Source: Agrobacterium leguminum
GTDB taxonomy: Bacteria > Pseudomonadota > Alphaproteobacteria > Rhizobiales > Rhizobiaceae
Direction of reading: 5' to 3'
Assembly: GCF_015704895.1 (NCBI RefSeq)
Contig: NZ_JADQWB010000001.1
Coordinates: forward strand, 310,001-374,000
DNA length: 64,000 nucleotides
Part shown: positions 54,004 through 62,036 of the stretch, one piece after another
Layout of the letters: each line of letters begins with the position of its first letter
How positions within the stretch are numbered: position 1 is the first letter of the stretch
Notes under the pieces: generated by a model
Database searches by the model: none
Told to the model about the DNA's origin: nothing
The model's input: only the letters and a program-made list of their open reading frames with translations
Made by a program: the position numbers and the translations under genes

Positions 54004-54685
54004 GCGCCGCGCCCGTTGCTGTTTTCAGCTGTTCGAGCAAAGGCTCGACGAAGGAAATGACATCCTCCGCCACTTTTTCTTCCGGCTGGTCGGCGTTGAC
54101 GATCCGGCAACGACGCGGCTCGGCGAGCGCGATATCCAGATAGGCCTCACGCCGCTTCTCGTGGGTCTCGATTTCCTCTTTTTCGAACCGGTCCGGCGCA
54201 GCGCCTTCATCCGCGCGCTTTCTGGCGCGGGCGAGCCCCTTTTCGGCGGCGATATCGAAAATCAGCGTCAGTTCCGGCACGACGCCGTCAATCGCGATGC
54301 GTTGCAGTGTCTCGATGAAATCCGGCTCCAGATTGCCGGTCGTGCCCTGATAGACACGGGACGAATCGAGGAACCGGTCGCAAAGCACGATCTCGCCGCG
54401 CGCAAGCGCCGGGCGAATGACCTCTTCGACATGGTCGTTGCGCGCCGCCGCAAACAGGATCGCTTCCATGCGCACCCCGAAGGATTCCGCCGCACCCGAG
54501 AGCAGAACATGCCGAACGGCCTCCGCACCCGGCGAGCCGCCCGGCTCACGCGTCACAACCACCTCGAAACCACGGCCGCGAAGCGCCTCGGCAAGCGTGC
54601 GAATCTGCGTCGACTTGCCGGCGCCTTCGCCGCCTTCGAAGCTGATGAACAATCCGGTCTTTTCGGCCAATGTCACGTCCTGCAC
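53996..54685 (-). CDS. tmk: Thymidylate kinase
   Basis: A 229-residue kinase that phosphorylates dTMP to dTDP with ATP. The P-loop is [12 protein letters not shown] (about residues 15-26), the DR motif is CDRFLDSS, and the lid region carries RARKRAD. The start is GTG at 54685, with GAGGAAA 6 nt upstream; no ATG is available before the P-loop. It lies between a D,D-carboxypeptidase-like gene and holB on the same strand. Confidence 0.95.
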   Translation of the reverse strand: MQDVTLAEKTGLFISFEGGEGAGKSTQIRTLAEALRGRGFEVVVTREPGGSPGAEAVRHVLLSGAAESFGVRMEAILFAAARNDHVEEVIRPALARGEIVLCDRFLDSSRVYQGTTGNLEPDFIETLQRIAIDGVVPELTLIFDIAAEKGLARARKRADEGAAPDRFEKEEIETHEKRREAYLDIALAEPRRCRIVNADQPEEKVAEDVISFVEPLLEQLKTATGAAHE

Positions 54686-54805
54686 GGGTTTCCTCGAATT
54701 CGAAATGCCTGTTTACAGCATCGAACCGAAATCTGTGAAGCGGTTTTCAGAAAATCCGATGCCTGAACAAAAGCATAGGAACAAGGCCGCGCATGGAACA
54801 GGCTT

Positions 54806-55978
54806 TCAGAGCCAGAACAGCAGCAGTTCCTTCAGCGCGCCTGTCGCATTCTGGGTGAGAGACCCCTTGCCGACTGCCGCCTTCGTATAAAGCGGTACTT
54901 CCCGCAACAGGCGCTCGCCCGAAAAAATCTTAAGCGTTCCGGCATTTGCCCCGACGTCCAGCGGTGCATTCAGGGGCCAGCGATAGACGATGCGGCCGGA
55001 AATACGATCCGGATTATTGACCGGCACCAGCACGCTGACATCTTCCTTCGGCGAAAGATCGATATGCGAAACATCGCCGCCATAAACGCTGACAGACCCG
55101 ACGGCTTCGTCCTTGCTGAAGAGATGGCGTTTTTCAAAGGCGGTCAGGCCCCAGTCCACCACCCGGCGGGCCTCTTCCTGCCGCGTCTTGTCGTCCACGA
55201 TGCCGGCAAGCGCCAGATAGACCCGGCGGCCTTCCCGCTCGGCCGAAACGACAGCGGCAAAACCGCTACCTTCCGCAAAACCGAGACCGAGACCGTCTAT
55301 GCCGCTGCCGGGCATCAGGAGCGTATTCTTGTTGCGCTGGAAAATCCGGTTCCATTCGAAATCCGGTTTGGTGAAAAGCCCGTAACGCTCGGGATAGGTG
55401 TCGCGCAGATGTTGCGCAAGACGTACCATGTCCCTCGCGGTCGTCCGGTTGCCGGGATCGGGAAGCCCGGTCGAATTGGTGAAGGTGCTGCTGCTCATGC
55501 CCAGTTCGCCCGCCCGCGCCGTCATGCGCTTGGCGAAAGCGGCATCCGAACCCGCGATGCCCTCGGCAACGACGATGCAGCCGTCATTGCCATTCTGCAC
55601 GATGATGCCGGTCAAAAGATCGTTGATGCTGACGGAGGATTTCAGCGCCGCGAACATGGTCGAGGTGCGCGAGGGCGCGCCGCCCGTGCGCCAGGCATAT
55701 TCCGAGACGGGATAAGCCGTCTCTGCCGTCATCTGCCCCTTTGACAGCGCATCCAGCACCACTTCCACCGTCATCAGCTTGGCAAGCGACGCGGGCGGAA
55801 AAGGCTGATTCTCGTTTTGCGAAAGAAGCACCGTGCCTGTTTCGGCATCGATCATATAGGCCTGTTCGGCCTTCGCAATGAAGGGGCCGGTCTGTGATTG
55901 CACCGGGCCTGCACTGAAAAACGCAAACGCTGCCGCTGCGACGACCGAACAATAGGAGCGATGAATGGCCTTGCGCAT
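54806..55978 (-). CDS. D,D-carboxypeptidase-family protein with two degenerate catalytic motifs
   Basis: A 390-residue penicillin-binding-protein-5 type protein with a signal peptide (cleavage near QSQTG) and probably a periplasmic location. The SxxK motif is intact (S64-L-A-K67 in PPASLAKLMT), but the SxN motif reads NGN (N129-G-N131 in VQNGNDGC), where active relatives have SGN, and the KTG motif reads GLG (G231-L-G233 in GIDGLGLGF). It may be weakly active, altered in specificity, or a non-enzymatic peptidoglycan binder. It lies between rlpA and tmk in a cell-envelope run. Confidence 0.88.
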   Translation of the reverse strand: MRKAIHRSYCSVVAAAAFAFFSAGPVQSQTGPFIAKAEQAYMIDAETGTVLLSQNENQPFPPASLAKLMTVEVVLDALSKGQMTAETAYPVSEYAWRTGGAPSRTSTMFAALKSSVSINDLLTGIIVQNGNDGCIVVAEGIAGSDAAFAKRMTARAGELGMSSSTFTNSTGLPDPGNRTTARDMVRLAQHLRDTYPERYGLFTKPDFEWNRIFQRNKNTLLMPGSGIDGLGLGFAEGSGFAAVVSAEREGRRVYLALAGIVDDKTRQEEARRVVDWGLTAFEKRHLFSKDEAVGSVSVYGGDVSHIDLSPKEDVSVLVPVNNPDRISGRIVYRWPLNAPLDVGANAGTLKIFSGERLLREVPLYTKAAVGKGSLTQNATGALKELLLFWL

Positions 55979-56053
55979 GAAACCGCCCAGTCCTGCCTGC
56001 CGTAACCGGCTGCCCGCGATAAAGGCGAGAGGCCGGCCGTATCCTTCAATCCG

Positions 56054-57142
56054 TCAGCGCGACTTGGCCTGCTGACGCTTCACATGGGCGAGTATCGATT
56101 GCTCGTTCAGCGCGCCACGGTCGACGAGCACGCTGTCGAAGGCGCTCGCGGTCCTGGAGACCGTAGCAGATTCTTCGGAATAGGCCGCCGCAAATTTGGA
56201 GGAAGGCGTCGGCACACGCAGATAATTGCCGCCGGGCGCCGCCGGCTCACGCATGAAATTGCCTTCCGGACGCTCGGCCAGGATAGGACCAATTTCCGGC
56301 AGGATCGCGAACTGCTCGAAAGCCGGCGCCGGGCCGTTGACCAGCGGCATGGCCTGAAGCGCCGCATTCTTCTTGGAACCGACGAGCGCCGTCTGTGCGG
56401 AGCCGCCATAATTCGGGTTGGAGGCAGGAGCCGGAACGAAATTCGGCGAGGCCGAAGCCACCATCACGCCCGTCGCGATCTGCCCTTCGGGTGCTACACC
56501 CGGCGAACGCGAACCCTTCGGAATATAGGATGCCATCAGATAAGGCATGTCGTGACCATCGAGCGGTGCTCGGCCGGCATATTGTACCCGCACATTGGCC
56601 GTGCCGGTGGCCTTCATGTCGAGAAGATCGGCCGTCTTGCTGGAAACGTCGATCAGGCGGCCTTCGTGGAACGGTCCGCGATCGTTGACGCGCACCAGAA
56701 CCGAAGCGCCATTTTCCATGTTGGTGATGCGCGCGTAGCTCGGCAGGGGAAATGTCGGATGTGCGGCAGAAAGATGTTCTTTGTCGTAAACTTCGCCATT
56801 GGCGGTCAGGCGGCCATGGAAGGCGGAACCGTACCAGGAAGCAAGACCGGTCTTGTTGTAACCCGGCTCTTCCTTCGGGAAATAACGGCGGCCCTTGACG
56901 GTATAGGCATTGCCGATCAGCTCTCGCCCGCCGCCCTTGGGAATGGCCTTGCCATCGGCCACGCGCGGGCTGGCTTTGACGCCATATTCGGATTCGGAAA
57001 AATATTCCTTGCTGCGCTTGGGCTTAGGCTTGGTCTCGGATGTCGTGGAACACGATGCGGTTGCGGCGCAAAGCACGGAAATTGCAAGCCACTTCACGCC
57101 CGACCTGGCGTTGATGCCGAGTTTCTTGACCGAAGAATTCAA
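56054..57142 (-). CDS. rlpA: RlpA-family septal ring lytic transglycosylase, lipoprotein
   Basis: A product of about 362 residues. The N-terminal lipobox (ATASC near residue 31) marks an outer-membrane lipoprotein; the double-psi beta-barrel domain carries GLASWYGSAFHGRLTANGE and ASVLVRVNDRGPFHEGRLID, with the conserved acidic residue of RlpA transglycosylases. The C-terminus is long and Pro/Ala-rich, without a recognisable SPOR domain. The start is doubtful: TTG at 57142 has GGGG 7-8 nt upstream, and there is no ATG before the signal segment. Confidence 0.88.
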   Translation of the reverse strand: MNSSVKKLGINARSGVKWLAISVLCAATASCSTTSETKPKPKRSKEYFSESEYGVKASPRVADGKAIPKGGGRELIGNAYTVKGRRYFPKEEPGYNKTGLASWYGSAFHGRLTANGEVYDKEHLSAAHPTFPLPSYARITNMENGASVLVRVNDRGPFHEGRLIDVSSKTADLLDMKATGTANVRVQYAGRAPLDGHDMPYLMASYIPKGSRSPGVAPEGQIATGVMVASASPNFVPAPASNPNYGGSAQTALVGSKKNAALQAMPLVNGPAPAFEQFAILPEIGPILAERPEGNFMREPAAPGGNYLRVPTPSSKFAAAYSEESATVSRTASAFDSVLVDRGALNEQSILAHVKRQQAKSR

Positions 57143-57460
57143 ATCGTCTGCCCCACGCTGCTATTGGCTCGGAGAACCGCACCCTCACTTGCCTCGATTA
57201 TTTGCCCCTGCCATCGAAGCACCTAACAGTCGCTTAATCTTGTGCATAACGTGGCGAAAATGCGAACGACTTCTGCAAATTCGATAAAATTGTAACGAAC
57301 GTGGTTAATGATTTCTATCTTTTAAGCCCGTCCATCGGGCCGGATTTACCCGCCTCAACATCTCCCGTTCACCGCATCCGCAAGGAACAAACGGACGGCA
57401 ACCGCGTTCTCTCCCCGCAAACAAACGAGCTTTCCGCCGGTTTCGGCTGAGGGAGGAAAC
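57143..57460. other. Divergent promoter spacer
   Basis: This 318-nt region separates rlpA (minus) from the small exported protein (plus). A short hairpin GCCCG / CGGGC (57326-57330, 57336-57340) is visible. The AT-rich stretch at 57270-57325 is the likely promoter zone. I see no gene or known motif. Confidence 0.45.
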
Positions 57461-57799
57461 ATGATCAAGCTTATGAAAACCACAGCTCTTGCGATGGGCA
57501 TCGCCCTGGTATCCTTCGCCGCGCCGATCCCCGCAGGTGCGCAGGATATGGAACTCAGAATCGGCCCCGATGGCGTTCGCCCCGTCATCCGCGATCGTGA
57601 CCGGGACCTAGACCGCCGCGGCCCGCCCCGCATGCGTGGCTGCAGCGAACGCGAAGCCCGCGCCGCCGCCCGTGAGGCAGGCCTGCGCGATCCAGAGGTC
57701 GTGCGCGTCACCCCTGGTCGTGTCGTCGTCGAAGGCTTCACGCGCCGGGGACCGGATCGCATCACCTTCGCCAATGAACGGGGCTGCCCGGAAATCTGA
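57461..57799 (+). CDS. Small exported protein of unknown function
   Basis: A 112-residue protein with a signal peptide (MIKLMKTTALAMGIALVSF, cleavage near AGA). The mature part is charged and arginine-rich (VIRDRDRDLDRRGPPRMRG), with one Cys on each side of the later half (RGCSER and RGCPEI) that could form a disulfide; the last 60 residues look like a small repeat-type domain. GGAGG precedes the ATG. A hairpin terminator follows 17 nt after the stop. Function unknown. Confidence 0.72.
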   Translation: MIKLMKTTALAMGIALVSFAAPIPAGAQDMELRIGPDGVRPVIRDRDRDLDRRGPPRMRGCSEREARAAAREAGLRDPEVVRVTPGRVVVEGFTRRGPDRITFANERGCPEI

Positions 57800-57815
57800 T
57801 TGGATGAACACATGG

Positions 57816-57835
57816 AACCCGCCGCAAGGCGGGTT
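57816..57835 (+). terminator. Terminator hairpin after the small exported gene
   Basis: AACCCGCC / GGCGGGTT (57816-57823, 57828-57835) is an 8-bp stem with a GCAA tetraloop, followed by TCTCATT. The T tract is weak, but position and stem suit termination of the 57461 gene. Confidence 0.6.
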
Positions 57836-57929
57836 TCTCATTCGCGCTAAATTCGAGCCATTCCAAAGCTGAGCAAAGCGATCGAGGCATCCCTCGTCGC
57901 AGCGTTGTTCGAATGATCTTTGCGCTTGA

Positions 57930-58019
57930 TGGCAGATGGGGTGGGATTCGAACCCACGGTACGCTCTCACGCACGCCGGTTTTCAAGACCGGTTCCTTAA
58001 ACCACTCGGACACCCATCC
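57930..58019 (-). tRNA. tRNA-Ser (anticodon UGA)
   Basis: A 90-nt class II tRNA on the minus strand. The acceptor GGATGGG pairs with CCCATCT (one G-U at the end), followed by discriminator G and encoded CCA (57930-57932). The anticodon loop is CTTGAAA, giving UGA for UCA codons. A long variable arm (GCGTGCGTGAGAGCGTACC region) and the GGTTCGAATCC T-loop are present. This is a complete serine tRNA. Confidence 0.97.
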
Positions 58020-58106
58020 ATCGGTGGTGAGGCTTTATAGCGGTTTGAAAAAGGCCGTCAATCCCGCCCGGGCGAGCTGCATCGCCGTTCTCTTACGGTT
58101 GGCAGA

Positions 58107-58271
58107 TCATTGCCCCGGGGGCGTTGCCGGCGGCAGCAGGGATCCGTCGCCTGAAGGTATCGAGGGCACCTGCTGAGCCGTCTCGAATAGCGTCAGGCTT
58201 AAAACGATTGCGACAAGCACCAGCAAAAGCGCCACGAAGAGGATTCCCGATTTATCCATGCGTCTGCTCAT
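58107..58271 (-). CDS. Short single-pass membrane protein
   Basis: A 54-codon frame on the minus strand encodes MSRRMDKSGILFVALLLV, then a hydrophobic helix (LVAIVLSLTLFE) and a Pro/Gly-rich tail ending LPPATPPGQ. An inner start (ATG at 58259) gives 50 residues. The ribosome site is weak, but the composition (one clean membrane span with polar tail) is that of a real small membrane protein. It lies 88 nt upstream of the tRNA on the same strand. Confidence 0.45.
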   Translation of the reverse strand: MSRRMDKSGILFVALLLVLVAIVLSLTLFETAQQVPSIPSGDGSLLPPATPPGQ

Positions 58272-58465
58272 GTCACGTTATGTTAAAGGCGAATATGTGC
58301 AATTCGAGGCAATGCGAAGAATAAAGCGAAAGTCTGTCAAGTTGTCTTACAGATTTTCCGAACTCATCGTTCAAAAATCTGCTGATTGAGCGAAATTTAT
58401 GCATAGGCGTACTGTTTGGGACGGAAATGGCCTATCGCGTCAGCACTATTGTCACTTATATCAAC

Positions 58466-58537
58466 CCATCGCTCCCGGGCATTGCCCAACTTTCCCCGAG
58501 CGATCAACCTGCCCCGCCTCTTTGCGGGGCTTTTTTC
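58466..58537 (+). ncRNA. Candidate small RNA with terminator
   Basis: The spacer 58272-58600 holds no plus-strand gene, yet a strong plus-strand terminator GCCCCGC / GCGGGGC (58511-58517, 58524-58530) followed by six T residues is present. Just before it, ATCGCTC (58468-58474) and GAGCGAT (58498-58504) form an outer stem enclosing a GGGC-ATT-GCCC hairpin (58477-58487). A TTATAT box (58456-58461) could be the -10. Together these look like a short structured sRNA. No family is recognised. Confidence 0.4.
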
Positions 58538-58600
58538 TTTTATGGCCCAGAAGACGAAGCGCGGCCCAAAAGGCCAGCGGCTCTCTATACCGCCCTCGCC

Positions 58601-58828
58601 TCAGACGCCGATGCTCGGCCCGCCATTGCCATGCCGGCCGTCACCCCGGAGAATATCTTCGAACAGGTTCAGCAGCGCCGGCGGCAAGGTATCGGACAAT
58701 TCCGCGATGATTTCGTTGGCGCGATTATAGGAATAAATGGCTGAAAGCGTCAGCACCAGCAGCACGATCCACGGCCAGATCGGCTTGCGCCTTTGCGGCG
58801 CTCCGTTCGGTTGTTGCGGTAAAGTCAT
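58601..58828 (-). CDS. Small membrane protein
   Basis: A 75-residue protein with a short Pro/Arg-rich N-terminus (PNGAPQRRKPIWPW), one hydrophobic segment (WIVLLVLTLSAIYSY, about residues 20-34) and a soluble helical tail (NEIIAELSDTLPPALLNLF). No domain is recognised. It begins 15 nt after the zinc-ribbon gene and is probably co-transcribed with it. Confidence 0.68.
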   Translation of the reverse strand: MTLPQQPNGAPQRRKPIWPWIVLLVLTLSAIYSYNRANEIIAELSDTLPPALLNLFEDILRGDGRHGNGGPSIGV

Positions 58829-58843
58829 GCCGGTACCTTCCCT

Positions 58844-59107
58844 TCAGGCCTTCACGCGCGGCTCGCCTCCGGGCGCATAGGCGGTTTTCTGCAGGAAACG
58901 GAATATATTGCCGCACTGGGCGCAGCGGATCATGAAATCCGTCGGATCGCCCGAGGCGCGCTCCGCGCGAAATCCACGCGGCATTTCATCGATGCGAAAA
59001 TCGACGTCCCGACGGCTCTTGTCATCCGATTCCGACGCTTCGGCAAAACCCTGATGACCACATCTGGAACATTCGAGCTTCCGGGAATATCTGTCGCGCG
59101 CTGCCAT
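58844..59107 (-). CDS. Small zinc-ribbon-like protein
   Basis: An 87-residue protein with two CxxC pairs, ECSRCG (C13, C16) and IRCAQCG (C62, C65), a layout typical of a single zinc ribbon formed from distant halves. The stretch between is charged. Function unknown; such proteins often bind nucleic acid or act as metal adaptors. Its partner downstream is a 75-residue membrane protein. Confidence 0.72.
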   Translation of the reverse strand: MAARDRYSRKLECSRCGHQGFAEASESDDKSRRDVDFRIDEMPRGFRAERASGDPTDFMIRCAQCGNIFRFLQKTAYAPGGEPRVKA

Positions 59108-59244
59108 ATGCCGTCCTTTGCTTGGTCGTTATCAGGTAGCAGCGGCAAAACATCATTTCAATGCCGATCGCCTCGGGTTAAAGCTTTGCACGGCTATTTC
59201 CCGGCCTGAAATTTATCCGGCGGCCGGAACGAATATGGAAGCCC

Positions 59245-59964
59245 ATGAACGACCAGAAACCCCTGCTTTCATCGTCACTCATGCTCCGGGCCGCTCTCAT
59301 CGCCGGAATTCTTCTCGTCTTTCTCGGCGTCCTCAATGTCGGCATTAAATGGTATGGCGAGCGGATTCTCCAGGCGGGCCATACGACGGCCACCGAGGAG
59401 GTGGAGATCGTCATCGGCAACGACCGGCTGAAGCTTGCCAAAAACACCCTGCGGGCGCCTTCCGAGCGCCTCGGCGGAGAACGCGAGCGCGTCGACCTTT
59501 ATCTGAGCTGGCCCGACCTCAAGGGTTACGAGGAAGCGAATCGCGCCGTCTTCGACGATCCGGCGCAGGCGGCAGGGCTGATCTTCATCCAGCTTTCGCA
59601 AAGCACCATGTCCGAGGACATGTCCGGTCGTTTCGGGCCGATCTATTCGCGGCTGACGGAAGGAGAGCCCGTGCCGCTGCAGCACGGCCTGCTGCTGCAC
59701 CGCCTGCGGGCTGATTCCGGTTACGGCAAGGAAGTCATATTGACCGGCGAGCGCGAGGGCAAAAGCGCCTATGTGGTGCGCTGCCTGCTGCCGCAAACGC
59801 CGCAGGCGGCCACCGGCAGCGATTGCCAGAGGGATATTCACGCCGGACAGGACCTCAGTCTGTTTTACCGTTTCTCCTCCGCCCTGCTGCCGCAATGGCA
59901 AAAGCTGGACGCGGATGTGAAAAACTATATCGAGCGCCGCCTCGTAAAAGACGGAAATCGGTGA
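59245..59964 (+). CDS. Membrane-anchored conserved hypothetical protein
   Basis: A 239-residue protein with one N-terminal membrane segment (about residues 12-35) and a periplasmic body. The body has a beta-rich pattern (VEIVIGNDRLKLAKNTLRAP, then DLYLSWPDL) and two cysteines (VRCLLP, SDCQRD) that may form a disulfide. I recognise it as a conserved rhizobial protein without known role. It is divergent from the zinc-ribbon gene and followed by the SPOR-type carboxypeptidase after 138 nt. Confidence 0.72.
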   Translation: MNDQKPLLSSSLMLRAALIAGILLVFLGVLNVGIKWYGERILQAGHTTATEEVEIVIGNDRLKLAKNTLRAPSERLGGERERVDLYLSWPDLKGYEEANRAVFDDPAQAAGLIFIQLSQSTMSEDMSGRFGPIYSRLTEGEPVPLQHGLLLHRLRADSGYGKEVILTGEREGKSAYVVRCLLPQTPQAATGSDCQRDIHAGQDLSLFYRFSSALLPQWQKLDADVKNYIERRLVKDGNR

Positions 59965-60102
59965 AACAGCACGGCACAGATTGCGTGCGAAAAGTCGCAT
60001 TTTATGGAAGGCAGATACCTTTCATAAACCACTTGGTAACGCCATCCCGATAAAGTTTCTTCCCGGAGCATCGGGCGGGGCGTGTCCGAGCGGAACAGAA
60101 AT

Positions 60103-61596
60103 ATGCGATTGAAGAGTTCAGCAGTGTTGAAAAGTCTATCTGGGGCACATTCGCGCAAAGCGGGTGCGACGTCTTTCGTAAGGTTTATTGCGTTAACCCT
60201 TGCTGCGGCGTTCATAACCGCAACATCCGTTCAAACCGCAAAGGCCGATCCGAAATATGCGGGCATCGTCATCGATGCCAAGACCGGCAAGGTCCTCTAT
60301 GGCGAGGATCCGGACGGGCTGCGTTATCCGGCTTCGCTGACGAAGATGATGACGCTTTATCTGACATTCGAGGCGCTCAATACCGGACGTATCTCGCTCG
60401 ATTCCAAGGTGCCGGTGTCAGCCAACGCCGCCAAGGAGCCGCCATCCAAGCTCGGCGTGCGCGCCGGCGGCAGCATTACCGTGGAACAGGCTATCCTTGC
60501 ACTCGTCACCCGGTCCGCAAATGACATGGCAACCGCGCTCGGCGAATATCTCGGCGGCTCGGAAGACCGTTTCGCCAGAATGATGACCGCCAAGGCCCGT
60601 GCACTCGGCATGACCCGCACGACCTATCGCAACGCCAACGGCCTGCCCAACACGGCGCAGATGACAACGGCGCGCGACCAGGCCCGTCTCGGCGTCGCGC
60701 TTCGCCAGCATTTCCCGCAATATTACGGCTATTTCTCCACCCGCACCTTCAACTTCGGCAAGCAGGTTATCGGCAACCATAACCGCCTCGTCGGAACCGT
60801 GAAGGGTGTGGATGGCATCAAGACCGGTTATACCCGTGCAGCCGGCAGCAACCTTGCCACATCGGCTCAGCTCGACGGTCGCTCCATCGTCGCCGTCGTT
60901 CTCGGCGGCCGCTCGAGCGCTGCCCGTGACGCCACCATGCGCAAGCTTGTTGCAACCTACCTGCCGCAGGCATCGCGTGGCGGCAACAGCAACCTGATCG
61001 CGCAGACCCGCTCAGCGCCGGTCGAAGAGCCCGTCGCCGTGGCCGCTGCTGTTCCTTCCGTGGCAGTTGCAGCAACCGCAGCCGGCCTGCCCAATTCCGG
61101 TCCGGTGCCGCAGACCCGTTACGAAGAAGCCCCGGTTACCGCCTTCGCAGGCTCCTCTTCCAATGCAGCCGTCAAGGCCATGGAAGCCGCCACCTGGCAG
61201 AAGGGCAAGGATCCAATCAATCAGGCGCCCGCTGCACCGGACCGCAAGTTGATCACCAATTCGACCAAGGTGGACAATATCGTCACCGCTTCCACCACGG
61301 CGCCTGTCCTCTCCGCCCCTTCGGTTTCGGCCAGGTCCGAGGCTCCGCAGGGCGGCTGGGTCATCCAGATCGGTGCATCTCCCGATGAAAACTCCGCACG
61401 CGGCCTGTTGCAGAACGCGCAGGAAAAGGGCGGCGCCGCACTGCGCTCCGCAAAACCCTTCACGGTCGCCTTCAGTAAGGACGGCTCCCAGATCTACCGC
61501 GCCCGTTTCGGCGGCTTCGATGGCCAGAACGCCGCGGTGAATGCATGCAATGCATTGAAAAAGAAAGGCGTCAGCTGCTGGGCGTCACTCCAGTAA
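60103..61596 (+). CDS. dacF: D-alanyl-D-alanine carboxypeptidase with SPOR domain
   Basis: A 497-residue periplasmic enzyme that trims the terminal D-Ala from peptidoglycan stem peptides. All three catalytic motifs are intact: S78-L-T-K81, S138-A-N140 and K240-T-G242. After a Pro/Ala/Thr-rich linker (about 300-410) the C-terminus is a SPOR domain (WVIQIGASPDE, then YRARFGGFDGQNAAVNAC) that binds denuded septal glycan. The start is the ATG at 60103 with GGAA upstream; a GTG at 60082 is an alternative. It contrasts with the degenerate homologue at 54806. Confidence 0.93.
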   Translation: MRLKSSAVLKSLSGAHSRKAGATSFVRFIALTLAAAFITATSVQTAKADPKYAGIVIDAKTGKVLYGEDPDGLRYPASLTKMMTLYLTFEALNTGRISLDSKVPVSANAAKEPPSKLGVRAGGSITVEQAILALVTRSANDMATALGEYLGGSEDRFARMMTAKARALGMTRTTYRNANGLPNTAQMTTARDQARLGVALRQHFPQYYGYFSTRTFNFGKQVIGNHNRLVGTVKGVDGIKTGYTRAAGSNLATSAQLDGRSIVAVVLGGRSSAARDATMRKLVATYLPQASRGGNSNLIAQTRSAPVEEPVAVAAAVPSVAVAATAAGLPNSGPVPQTRYEEAPVTAFAGSSSNAAVKAMEAATWQKGKDPINQAPAAPDRKLITNSTKVDNIVTASTTAPVLSAPSVSARSEAPQGGWVIQIGASPDENSARGLLQNAQEKGGAALRSAKPFTVAFSKDGSQIYRARFGGFDGQNAAVNACNALKKKGVSCWASLQ

Positions 61597-61679
61597 CAGA
61601 CGTTTCCACAGGCGGTGGTTCATGGTCGAAACATCGCCTGTCTCCTCGAAGTTTGTAATGTGTAGCGAGGCTTTCCAAG

Positions 61680-61940
61680 ATGGCAGTCAACGAGAATTAT
61701 TCGGACATTGCGTCTGGCAACGGGCATGGCAGCCTGTCGGTTCTGCATCCCATTCACGAAGCGGCGATGCGTATCGCCGATCTCGGTCTTAATCGTTCCA
61801 AGGCGAAGACACGCGATCTCGTGGCGCTGCTTCTGTCGCATGGCGCCCGCGCCTGGCGCTCCAATCAGCCGGAAGCGAACATCCACCTTCATGTCGCAAG
61901 CCGCTCGGGTCGCGCTCCGGTCCATATTCGCATTCGCTGA
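61680..61940 (+). CDS. Small conserved hypothetical protein
   Basis: An 86-residue soluble protein (MAVNENYSDIASGNGHGSL, then KTRDLVALLLSHGARAWR). It resembles short rhizobial proteins of unknown function. The ATG at 61680 lacks a strong ribosome site. It lies between the carboxypeptidase gene and convergent gyrA, with a bidirectional terminator after it. Confidence 0.6.
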   Translation: MAVNENYSDIASGNGHGSLSVLHPIHEAAMRIADLGLNRSKAKTRDLVALLLSHGARAWRSNQPEANIHLHVASRSGRAPVHIRIR

Positions 61941-61970
61941 AGATCAAACACAGTCGATAAGATACAAACA

Positions 61971-62005
61971 AAAACCCCGCGGAGCCTGAGCGCCGCGGGG
62001 TTTTT
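61971..62005. terminator. Bidirectional terminator between 61680 gene and gyrA
   Basis: AAAACCCCGCGG (61971-61982) and CCGCGGGGTTTT (61993-62004) form a 12-bp stem with a 10-nt loop, flanked by A residues on one side and T residues on the other. It can terminate both convergent transcripts. Confidence 0.88.
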
Positions 62006-62036
62006 GTTGATTGGTAACCGAAGATAACGAGGCGGC

